Below, piece after piece: positions 7,363-16,500 of a DNA stretch of 25,578 nt. The DNA is from Ichthyosporea sp. XGB-2017a (lineage: Eukaryota > Opisthokonta > Ichthyosporea): contig PDIM01010470.1 in the NCBI GenBank assembly GCA_002811675.1, positions 1 through 25,578 on the forward strand, written 5' to 3'. The position numbers and the translations under genes were made by a program. The notes under the pieces are model-generated. The model had not been told where the DNA came from, did not search any database, and was given only the letters and a program-made list of their open reading frames with translations. Positions within the stretch are counted from its first letter, which is position 1. Each line of letters opens with the position of its first letter.

Positions 7363-9345
7363 ATGTCAAGTCTGAGACACTTCATGGCGGCAGCTAGCCG
7401 TTCCTGTGTGACGGGAAGCCGACAAAGAGGTGCTTCAGTGGTGCTGGGGCTCTTTCGGCAGCAGAGAAGGTGGGAAGAAGGATGGAGAGGATATGCCACA
7501 GTGTCGGGGAGATCCTCGACTTCGTCAGCTTCTGCAGGTGTGGCGCCGATAAAAAAGACAGAGATGGAGTCTCCCAAAGAGCGGGAAAGGCGGCCCATGC
7601 CTTCGCTGGAGGGGCTGAATGGTGGTGAGATAATCCATGAGTTACTGCGGCACCATGAAGTGGAGAAAGTGTTTGGATATCCTGGAGGAGCCATCCTGCC
7701 GGTGTATGACGCCATTTACTCCTCTCCCCACTTCCAATTTGTGCTGCCACGCCACGAACAAGGGGGAGGGCATATGGCCGAAGGATATGCCCGCTCCACA
7801 GGGAAGCCTGGTGTGTGTCTGGTGACCAGTGGTCCTGGAGCAACAAATATGATTACGCCCATGCAGGATGCCTTGATGGACGGGACTCCTCTTGTAGTGC
7901 TGAGCGGTCAGGTCCCTACCGCTGTAATGGGCTCGGATGCATTCCAAGAGGCAGACGTGATTGGAATTAGTCGAAGCTGTACCAAATGGAATGTCCTTGT
8001 CAAAGATATTAGAGACTTGCCGAGAAGAATTAACGAGGCGTTTTACATTGCGCAGAGCGGTCGCCCCGGCCCTGTTTTGGTTGACTTACCAAAGGACGTG
8101 ACTGCGGGTGTATTGCAAAAGGAGCTGAGTGATGTGGAAATGGCACCTCGCCTACCCAGTGAGTCTCTTTTGGCTTCTCGTGTGAGACATTTGCATGGCG
8201 GCAAAGTGGATTTTGAAGCTCTTGGGGATCTTATCAATAAGGCAAAGCGACCGCTAATCTATGCAGGTCAAGGAGTTATCAGCGGCAAAGCCTGTGATGA
8301 GCTGAGAAAGCTTGCGCGGTTGGGAAATATTCCCGTGACTACAACGTTGCAAGGCATGGGTGCCATGGACGAGCTTGACCCATTATCTCTTCATATGTTG
8401 GGAATGCATGGAAGCGCCTATGCCAACTATGCCATGCAGCGTGCGGATCTTGTGATTGCTTTGGGAGCTCGTTTTGATGACCGTGTAACCGGCAATGTAG
8501 CAAAGTTTGCTCCAGAAGCGTGCAGGGCGGCACGAGAAGGTACGGGGGGTTTTATTCATTTTGAAATATCCCCAAAACAAGTAAATAAGATCATCCCAGC
8601 CACATTTCCTGTCATGGGTGATGTTAAAAGGGGGCTCAAGGAACTGATTCCTCACATTCGGCCCTCAGAGAGACCTGATTGGTTCCAAATGATCAATGAA
8701 TGGAAGACCACTCTGCCATTTAGGTATACACCCTCCAGTGATGGAATTGCCCTGAAGCCTCAGCAAGTTCTGGAAGAACTCAACCGTCAAACATCCGAAC
8801 ATTCTGAGGATTTGATATGTACCACCGGAGTTGGGCAGCACCAAATGTGGGCGGCACAGTATCTTCGATGGAGACACCCGCGCTCATTTGTGACCAGTGG
8901 CGGACTTGGAACTATGGGATATGGCCTTCCAGCTGCTATTGGTGCCAAAGTAGGAAATCCTGACAAGATTGTGGTTGACATTGATGGGGACGCTAGCTAT
9001 TCAATGACCTGTCAAGAACTTTTGACAGCTGTTGAGTACGGCATTGGGGTAAAAGTGCTAATTCTAAACAATAACTTCCAAGGTATGGTTAAGCAATGGC
9101 AAGACTTGTTTTACGATAAACGCTATAGCCACACGAAAATGACAAATCCTGATTTCGAGAAAGTTGCGGAAGCCATGGGTGCAAAAGGACTACGGGTGGA
9201 TAAGACTGAAGATCTTCCAAGAGTAATGAAAGAATTTCTTGAATACGAAGGTCCAGTTTTGTTGAATGCAGTAGTAGAGAAAGAGGAACATGTCTACCCA
9301 ATGGTGCCCTCGGGAAAAGCTCTTGATGAAATGGTGCTGAGCTAA
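7363..9345 (+). CDS. ILV2: Acetolactate synthase catalytic (large) subunit, mitochondrial
   Basis: This thiamine-diphosphate enzyme condenses pyruvate with pyruvate or 2-ketobutyrate, the committed step of BCAA synthesis. The 660-residue frame is uninterrupted from the ATG at 7363. Residues 1-65 are Arg/Ser/Ala-rich, as expected of a mitochondrial presequence. The N-terminal PYR domain starts near 85 with the cofactor-activating Glu132 in RHEQGGGHMAEGYAR. The central domain includes GALGARFDDRVTG-type sequence (LVIALGARFDDRVTGN). The PP domain carries the GDA---N metal/diphosphate motif (about 537-565: DIDGDASYSM to LNNN). The Pro in GQVP and the Trp in QWQD (about 577), where changes give herbicide resistance in plants and yeast, are both the sensitive wild-type residues. 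Wording of GISRSCTKWNVLVKD matches the fungal Ilv2 type. AATAAA occurs at 9462-9467 and 9593-9598. Confidence 0.97.
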   Translation: MSSLRHFMAAASRSCVTGSRQRGASVVLGLFRQQRRWEEGWRGYATVSGRSSTSSASAGVAPIKKTEMESPKERERRPMPSLEGLNGGEIIHELLRHHEVEKVFGYPGGAILPVYDAIYSSPHFQFVLPRHEQGGGHMAEGYARSTGKPGVCLVTSGPGATNMITPMQDALMDGTPLVVLSGQVPTAVMGSDAFQEADVIGISRSCTKWNVLVKDIRDLPRRINEAFYIAQSGRPGPVLVDLPKDVTAGVLQKELSDVEMAPRLPSESLLASRVRHLHGGKVDFEALGDLINKAKRPLIYAGQGVISGKACDELRKLARLGNIPVTTTLQGMGAMDELDPLSLHMLGMHGSAYANYAMQRADLVIALGARFDDRVTGNVAKFAPEACRAAREGTGGFIHFEISPKQVNKIIPATFPVMGDVKRGLKELIPHIRPSERPDWFQMINEWKTTLPFRYTPSSDGIALKPQQVLEELNRQTSEHSEDLICTTGVGQHQMWAAQYLRWRHPRSFVTSGGLGTMGYGLPAAIGAKVGNPDKIVVDIDGDASYSMTCQELLTAVEYGIGVKVLILNNNFQGMVKQWQDLFYDKRYSHTKMTNPDFEKVAEAMGAKGLRVDKTEDLPRVMKEFLEYEGPVLLNAVVEKEEHVYPMVPSGKALDEMVLS

Positions 9346-9637
9346 ACTTGCAGTCGCCTTTTTCTTTCTTCAATTCGACCTTTTTTTCTTTACTTCTCCT
9401 CTCCAATCCACATCGTTGTTCTTTTTTGGGTGTCCTTTTCCTATTGCTCTCTTCTTCTATAAATAAAACAAAGCTCTTAAAACATGTCAATTTACTGTGC
9501 AAACTTTTGGTTATATGTTTTCGCCATGTTTTTATTTTCTTTTTCTCAAATCTATATATTGGTATTGTGGTCATGCAAGTGTATTTCCTTTAAATAAATC
9601 ATATATTGTGTGAAAATCAGTTCAAAGTCGTTTAAAA

Positions 9638-11284
9638 TCATGAATCAGAGTTATAGTACCTTGCATGTGCCATATGGAGCTTTTCCCTTCTATAGTATTT
9701 GATTTCAATTTCATGGGAAATATTTCTCATAATTTCCACAGGGCAAACCCCGGGTCGAGCTTGCCAAGATGTCTTCAACCTCTTTGTACACGTTCCCTTT
9801 CTTTCTGTCTCTCCATAAAAGCAGCAATGCTTAACGATGCAATAAAAAGGCAGAAAGAAGATCCAGAAACACGTTAGAAAGCAAATACACTTTCCCATCC
9901 CAGTCTGACCGAAATATGAAACCCAGTTGTTGTCCCTTATTCGAACCTCTGAAAAGCGCCATGCAGGAGTTACAGAGATAGTTCTATTGTATCCCAGACC
10001 TCGAATCTGAGCGGTGCACATATCTTTCAGAGTATCCCAGTCAATATCAACATGCTTGCGCAGCTTCAGATTCTTTGTTGGGTTGCCATTTCGGATATAA
10101 TCATTGACAGTTTGTTGGCAAGCCTCTGACATTTTCTGCCTTAGGGCGATATCGTAATCCAATGCTGTATTGAGCTCATTTGGGTTGCAAACAATATCCA
10201 CAGGGGGGCGGACCTCCTCCTCATTCACGAAAATATCAGGCACAGTACAAAAATCAATGAATTGCATCAATGATATATCGAAAAGAAAGTCGGTGACTCT
10301 GCGCGTTCTTTCCTCTCGTTTCTCTCTTCCCTCGCTATCAGTGGAATATGATACTTCGGTTACATTATGGTGACCTTCTATCCACAGGCAAACATCTTGC
10401 GGAGCGAATCTATTGTAATAAAGAAGAAATGCAGTCAGCGCATCAGAATCGTGATTCAGTTTACGCGAAGTTGAATAATACCCTTTTTTGTCTTTGCCCA
10501 CTTTGATTCTCCAAAACTTGCAAAATGCTTGATCGTCCTTGAAATGGGCACTTTCTGTGACCGGCAATTTCCAGGCCAATTCCTGAGGCTGGTAAGTAAG
10601 ATCTTCATCATCCCCTACATGTACCACATGCTCCGGATCTAGCAGAGCTGTATCTTCCCCTATAACCGATCCTTCATTCTCGCATCCGTATGCTGGCACG
10701 GGAATGCCCGTTTCAGGTTTCTCCCCGCTGTACCCACCTCTGGGATCAGTTCCAGTTGGTTGGCTTGGAGGAGCCTCAGTAAATCCTTGCGTTTTCTTTT
10801 CCCAACCAGACGCCATGCTAGAGGGATTATTTGCATTGTATGGGGTTGACACATAGCCATCCGCATTAACGTTCGAGTGAGAGGCCTGGTAGGAAGGGGG
10901 ACAAGGAGGAGGAAGGGGAGGTCCTACCTCAACCCTGTTACTGGACGGATGAGAAGATGAAGAAGAATACGGTGGAGGAGAAGCAGGCGCTGTAGGTGCC
11001 ATTGAATCACTACCGTCCAACAATGGTGGTGGTGGTGGCGGTGGCGGTGAGCCACCATCTTGACCTGATTTACCTTTCCCCTTCATCAATATCAATATAT
11101 ACAACAAAAACAACACACCCTTGGTGGATCCTTTCCCCTTTCTTTGTTTGTTTTGTTGTTTTTGTTTTTCTTTTCTTTCTTTCTGGGGGGGTTTAGTTTC
11201 GAGGGGGGGGGTGTTATTCACAGGGAGACACAGCAACACTCTCGGACAGTTACAATAAATAAGGTAATTATTACTTCCATTCAT
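9638..11284 (-). CDS. Proline-rich PPxY membrane-anchored protein, unknown function
   Basis: I do not recognise a named family. The longest ATG-started frame gives 548 residues. A second ATG at 11086 gives 482 and may be the true start, because the first 66 codons are low-complexity and Lys/Gln-rich. From the second ATG onward there is a run of eight prolines, then two PPxY motifs (PPPY and PPSY), which in other proteins bind WW domains of Nedd4-type ubiquitin ligases. A soluble domain of about 260 residues follows, with conserved-looking blocks such as LTAFLLYYNRFAPQDVCLWI, RTRRVTDFLFDISL and the Trp/aromatic segment WVSYFGQTGMG. One Cys/Phe-rich hydrophobic segment lies near the C terminus, followed by a basic tail of about 60 residues. 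I infer a tail-proximal membrane anchor with a cytosolic N-terminal adaptor region. The gene is divergent from the fucosyltransferase-like gene. Confidence 0.8.
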   Translation of the reverse strand: MNGSNNYLIYCNCPRVLLCLPVNNTPPLETKPPQKERKEKQKQQNKQRKGKGSTKGVLFLLYILILMKGKGKSGQDGGSPPPPPPPPLLDGSDSMAPTAPASPPPYSSSSSHPSSNRVEVGPPLPPPCPPSYQASHSNVNADGYVSTPYNANNPSSMASGWEKKTQGFTEAPPSQPTGTDPRGGYSGEKPETGIPVPAYGCENEGSVIGEDTALLDPEHVVHVGDDEDLTYQPQELAWKLPVTESAHFKDDQAFCKFWRIKVGKDKKGYYSTSRKLNHDSDALTAFLLYYNRFAPQDVCLWIEGHHNVTEVSYSTDSEGREKREERTRRVTDFLFDISLMQFIDFCTVPDIFVNEEEVRPPVDIVCNPNELNTALDYDIALRQKMSEACQQTVNDYIRNGNPTKNLKLRKHVDIDWDTLKDMCTAQIRGLGYNRTISVTPAWRFSEVRIRDNNWVSYFGQTGMGKCICFLTCFWIFFLPFYCIVKHCCFYGETERKGTCTKRLKTSWQARPGVCPVEIMRNISHEIEIKYYRREKLHMAHARYYNSDS

Positions 11285-11588
11285 TGATCATCATCTTCCC
11301 TTGTTGCACTAAAATTTCACACAATCGATCGCGTCACTGCAGTCACTTCACTTGTCCAATCAGGGGGAGGGGAAATGGGAGGGCTGGATGGTGATTGGAG
11401 GATATCATGAAGAGATGGACTTTTATGGGGAAAGGGGTCTAATAGTTATCATTTGAGTGTGCAAGGAGAGAGAGAGGCGTGAAAGCGTGTTTGATTTGTT
11501 GTGGATTTGGAGTTATAGGAGGGGAACAGGCTGTTTTCGGGGGATTTCTTTGTTTGGTATAGTTGGTAGTTGATAAGGAAGAGTCAAT
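11285..11588. promoter_or_regulatory. Divergent promoter region with CCAAT box
   Basis: The region is shared by two divergent genes. A CCAAT core at 11356-11360 in the context GTCCAATCAGGGGG matches the form seen between ILV5 and ILV6. If the left gene starts at 11086 rather than 11284, its 5' leader would cover about 200 nt rich in C and T runs. Confidence 0.45.
11354..11363 (+). promoter_or_regulatory. CCAAT box in divergent promoter
   Basis: GTCCAATCAG shares eight bases with the element in the ILV5/ILV6 promoter and also lies between divergent genes. Confidence 0.35.
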
Positions 11589-13178
11589 ATGAAATCTGCT
11601 CCTTTTGGTGCTTCGATAAGGGGTTTAGAGTCGGGTTTCCAGGGGCGGAAAATGCGGCTGGTTGTTTTGTGGGTTGTGGTGATTGTGGTGTTTGTTTATT
11701 GCTCTTTGCTAAACACTGCGTTGACGGATACTCTTTTTTCCGTCCAGAACCAGGGTGGGGTTTCAGGGGTAGATTTGGGTGATAAAAACAACAATATCAA
11801 AGGTGGTTTTCCTCAAGGACAGGAAAGTGAAAGTCAATCAGAAGCAATGCGGCCAACATCGCTGCCTGTTGTGGACAGATCAAAACGATGTTTAAGTACC
11901 ATGTTCAAGAAGGAGCTGCTTAAGTGTCCTGTTGATCGTAAGATTATTTCAGAGGATACCAAAGAGAAATATTTGACATTTCTTTTCACGGGCGGGCTGA
12001 ATAATTGCCTTGTAGCAATTGAATATGCATTGACCTTAGCGGCAGATCTGAACAGGACACTGGTGATACCATATGTCACCAGTGATCATGTCAAGAGGGG
12101 GGCTGGGGCTACGGGAAGCTCTTATGCCGAGCTGAAACACAATGTGGTGAGAAAAGACGCCAATGGAACTCTTTTGGATTCAATGAGGTTCCGTAAGGTT
12201 CGTTTCCGTAGTTTCAAAACTGATTCTCGAAGGGATATGCAATTGATGGAAGTAATGTCTTTCAGTACGTATTTTAAAATGAAGCAGCTACAAGGGGACG
12301 TGCAATATCGCATTGAAGACGGAATCACGGACTATGATGTTGTGAACAGCGATAAGAAGAAGGTCAAGGTTGTTTTTATGGAAGATAATCCAGAGTTTTG
12401 GGCATCCAAGACTTTCTATTGCCCCATGTGGGATAAATTCGCTGTTAAAGGCATCTTTTACGAGCACCAAGAATTCAAATATGGGCAAGAGGATGACCAG
12501 TTTATGTGTACAGGGTACGCCTTCAGACTTAGCCGAACTATACCAGGGGGCTTTAACCCACATCTCAATTTGTTTCGGTCTATAGGGTTTTCGGATCCGA
12601 TTAAGTCGCTTACCAAGAAGGTTCTTGGCTTCGGGGGAATGGAATTGGAGCAGTATATGGGCATTCATATTCGTAGAGGCGACTTCAGTGGCTACTGCAA
12701 ATGGAAGGCAAAGTCAAATCTTGAGGGTTGCTACCCATCCTATGGACAAATTATCAGGCGGGTAGGAAAGCTGGTAGCACAAAGAAATGTCACAGAAAAG
12801 CTTGCTGTGAATGAGGCTAATCATGTTCCAAAACCAAAAGATATTCTTTCCAATTTAGATGCAGGAAAAGACGCTGAGGTTATTGAACTGAAAGATGACT
12901 TTCCCATTTACGTGGCAACCAATGAAAAGAATCCAAAGGTTTTAGATGCTTTGGTTTCTTCGTATGGATGGAACACGCTGGAAAGTCTAACCACCCCAAG
13001 TTCATCCAAAGAATGCAAAGGGAAAATTACTTACCCATTCCTTGAAGCAACATTAGATGCCAACATTTTGTATGAGAGTGGGGTACTGATGTGGAACACA
13101 TATTCAACACTTTCAAGGCGCGTCAATGAACTTCGAATTATGCAGCCAGAGAGAAATTTTATCAACGAGGCGTTTTAG
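11589..13178 (+). CDS. O-fucosyltransferase-like type II membrane protein
   Basis: The 529-residue protein looks like a Golgi or ER glycosyltransferase of the GDP-fucose protein O-fucosyltransferase superfamily. A short basic N terminus precedes one hydrophobic segment (about 23-43, rich in Val/Leu), giving type II topology, followed by a Ser/Gln-rich stem (about 45-95). The catalytic part opens with TGGLNNCLVAIEYALTLA and RTLVIPY (about 137-163), the family's N-terminal nucleotide-sugar motif. It then has IHIRRGDF (about 357-364), holding the Arg expected to contact GDP-fucose, then PIYVATNEKNPKVLDAL (about 438) and, near the end, STLSRRVNELR. The acceptor cannot be told from sequence. The ATG at 11652 is an alternative start that would leave almost no cytosolic tail. 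An AATAAA is at 13303-13308. Confidence 0.85.
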   Translation: MKSAPFGASIRGLESGFQGRKMRLVVLWVVVIVVFVYCSLLNTALTDTLFSVQNQGGVSGVDLGDKNNNIKGGFPQGQESESQSEAMRPTSLPVVDRSKRCLSTMFKKELLKCPVDRKIISEDTKEKYLTFLFTGGLNNCLVAIEYALTLAADLNRTLVIPYVTSDHVKRGAGATGSSYAELKHNVVRKDANGTLLDSMRFRKVRFRSFKTDSRRDMQLMEVMSFSTYFKMKQLQGDVQYRIEDGITDYDVVNSDKKKVKVVFMEDNPEFWASKTFYCPMWDKFAVKGIFYEHQEFKYGQEDDQFMCTGYAFRLSRTIPGGFNPHLNLFRSIGFSDPIKSLTKKVLGFGGMELEQYMGIHIRRGDFSGYCKWKAKSNLEGCYPSYGQIIRRVGKLVAQRNVTEKLAVNEANHVPKPKDILSNLDAGKDAEVIELKDDFPIYVATNEKNPKVLDALVSSYGWNTLESLTTPSSSKECKGKITYPFLEATLDANILYESGVLMWNTYSTLSRRVNELRIMQPERNFINEAF

Positions 13179-13514
13179 TTCCAATGCCTTGCTCCACTAT
13201 CCATCGCATATCCTCAGCACACTATTGCATGACTGATTCTAAAATTATTTATTTCATTTTTATTTAACAATATTTAACAAATACTTCCTTTCAGTAAAGT
13301 GAAATAAAGTCTTAACTTTCAGAAAAGAAAAAAAAAGATGCTTTTCGCTTCACTATTGCTCCATGCCGTTGTTCTTCTTTGATACACTTTTGTCTTTTTT
13401 TTTGTAAGTCCCAATGCTTTTCGAAAAGGATTGCCAATTGCATTCATCCAATTTTAGTGAAACTGCCACCCGCAAATTTAGTCACCAGTTATTAAGCTCA
13501 CTTTTAAAATAAAA
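13179..13514. other. Convergent intergenic region
   Basis: The 3' ends of the fucosyltransferase-like and FHA-AAA genes meet here. AATAAA at 13303-13308 serves the plus gene, and the AT-rich stretch at 13243-13280 with TTTATT copies could serve the minus gene. No further gene is visible. Confidence 0.5.
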
Positions 13515-16500
13515 TTACATAAAGTATGGAAGCACTGAATGACGCTTTGTCGCGCCTTCCCCATATATGTCGTTCCATTTGCGCAGTTCTGTGATTGAGG
13601 CCGCGTTTTCATCACAACTAGCAGATATATCATTCATTGCCTGAACAAAATCTTCAACAGACAAAGGTCGAGTAACTTGGGCTGGAACTTCAACATCAAT
13701 TTCTTCTTCTTCGTGATCATCAATTACCAGTGGCTTATGTTTCGATGACTCTTTGATATGATCGCGCCCTTCAGCCTTTTCTGATTTCAAAAATTCGCGA
13801 ATGGGCCGGTATGCCGCTGCTACAGCCAAATTCTTCAAATCACTCCCAGAGTAGTTTTGCAGCTTTTGGGCCAGTTCGGCAAAATCAAAGCTCGCCACTA
13901 AATTCTCGTTTTTCAAAATTACTTTCAAAATACTTTCGCGCTGACTCGCATCCGGAAGATCAACAAGAACACGTCGAGGCATTCGTCTCAAAACAGCGTC
14001 ATCCAAGTCAAATGGCCTGTTTGTCGCTGCAAGAAGAATAACCCTTTCTGAAGCCTTTGTGGTCAATCCATCCCACATTGTCATGAATTCATTCTTAATT
14101 TTGCGCATACCTTCATGTTCATAAGAACTATCCCGCTTGCCTAGCATACTATCAATTTCGTCAATGAAGATGACACACGGAGCCATTTTGCTCGCCACTG
14201 TAAAGACAGCCTTCGCGTACTTTTCTCCTTCGCCAACCCATTTCGAAGTTACAGAGCTCATAGTTATATTTAGAAAATTGGCACACGAGTGACTGGCAAT
14301 AGCTTTTGCAAGCATAGTTTTACCAGTGCCAGGTGGTCCAAAAAGCAATATCCCTCGGCAAGGTTTTGTTAAGTTTCCCCTTTGAAACAGCTCGGGCCTT
14401 TTTAGCGGCAGAATTACAAGTTCATGAAGAGTATTCTTGACGGAATCTAATGAGCCAATATCTTCAAAATCTACACCAATGTCAGTGCTCGGTATTACAT
14501 TACTCAGCAGACTCTTTTCGTATTCATTATCAGTTTTCATATTTGTAATTCTGGTTTTAGAGAGCTTATTGTCTCTCTGGCGAGCAATGAACATTCTCAG
14601 TCCGTAGTTCAAATTATCAGCATTCAAAAATATTCGAGAGTCGGGTTTCTGCTTGTCACCGCCATGACGTAAAAAGTGCGCAATTGCGGAATCGATAACC
14701 ATATCAGCGCTTCGGCCACTAAGTTCAGCTTCAATCAGAAGTTTATCTTTACACGAAACTTCTTCAGAAATTGCGGCGCCACATTTTTCAATAGATGCTT
14801 TAAGATATTTCCAATTGGTCTCCTTCGCCATCCTTTTGTTATCGCCCTCCAACATTTCGTTCCACGCAATCAAGGTTTTTTCATTGTTTGGCGCCACAAT
14901 GTTGAGGTGCATAGACAAGATTTTCAAAAGGTGGTTTTTAAAGCTCGGGCGGGTACTTCCACTCTGAAATATATTTTTGCCTTCCATAAAAATCAGTTGT
15001 GGGAACATTTTTTCTCTTTTGGGAGAGTCTTTTTCTTCCGATTTTTCAGAGCAAGTCAATCCAATCAAGGCAACAGGAAGGTCACCCTTTTTAATTTTTT
15101 CCCCCAACAAATTGCAAACTTCCTTCGTGTTGAGCAAGCTCTTATCGACATTAGGGACATACAAAATGGTAGGGGTGCCTTCATTAGAGCGAACAAAATC
15201 CACAATTGATTGTACAGCGATTTCTTCGGGAGTATCAACACAAGCAGACTCCAGCCTCAATTCTTTCTGGTTAACAAAGAAAAGATTATTTCCATACTCT
15301 TCAATAGCAATAGATCCCGCCATAGATTTCTCGAACTTAACAAGAACCTTTTGGCTACCTTCAGGAAACGTCATGACAACATTTCCTTTTGCACCCATTG
15401 TGGGGGCTTTGACATATGAAGAAGGCCCACCTCCACCTACAGAGGGCTCTATCTTCTTAATGGCACTTATCATCATGTTAATACTAGCAGATTCCCTCTG
15501 AGCCGCCCTTTCAATCTTTGAAATTTCTTTCGGGACATGGGCGTCCCAACCCTTCTCCTTTGAGGACGACACATCTAGTTTACTTCTTATCTGACCCAAA
15601 AATCTGACTTTGTCTCCCACCCTATAAGTTCTGTTTTTGTGCAGAGCCAAATGCGGGTTGACCTTAGCTTCTTTACTATCCTCTGCTTCTTTGACAAGTG
15701 GAAAGTACATAGACGAATCAACAGATCGCTCGTCATCCAGAGATTTACCATCGTCTACCAATTCGTCCTTTTCCTCTTCTTCAACTGAGGTTAAGATTTC
15801 AGCATTTGCACTTAAAAACGGAAACGCGCTGGATGGTGGCTTGCGCTCCATTTCTGCAGCAGACGAATCCAGTCCGTCATCTTGGGCCGCCACCGAGTCT
15901 TCATTGATTTGATCTTTGCCACCAAATCCTGCTGGCAAAACTTCACTCAATTGAATAGGGCCCTCACTATTCCGTTTCACACTCTCTGACACAGACCTAT
16001 CACGAACGCGTCGGGTCTTTGCTTTAAGCAGTGATGATATAAGATCATCATCCAGAACCAGTAGACGGGCTCCCATTTCATACGCCATAGTTTTTATCAG
16101 TTCAAGTGCATAAAAATGAGAACCTGGAGGCCCATGCAAGAGCATACCCCTACTAACAGTTCCCAATTTATCTGTTACTTTGGCGTGTTGGGGTGTTTTA
16201 AGGTAGATAAAGAGAGAATCAAAAAGTCTTTTCTTTAAATGACTATTGAGGTAAAACTTGAACTCTGCCAAGGGGTGGATCTCCCCTTTAGTCTTCTGTG
16301 ATGCAGCCTCAAGAATATTCATAAAGTGCTGGCGTTTGGCAGAAGATGGATCTTTGGCATCCTTTACTTTGTTCTCTTCACCATCTTCGTTAGGAGAAGA
16401 TACACTAATCGTCGGTACATCTGAACCTTTTTCAAGAGCTTGAACTTTACCTGCAGTAAGTTTGGATGCATTGGCTTCAGTGTACTCTGCACTCTCATTA

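Noticed and set aside
3403-9345. Recent bacterial ilvBNC operon transfer
   Set aside because: The genes have mitochondrial leaders, one intron, separate promoters and mixed strands, and fungal-type sequence features.
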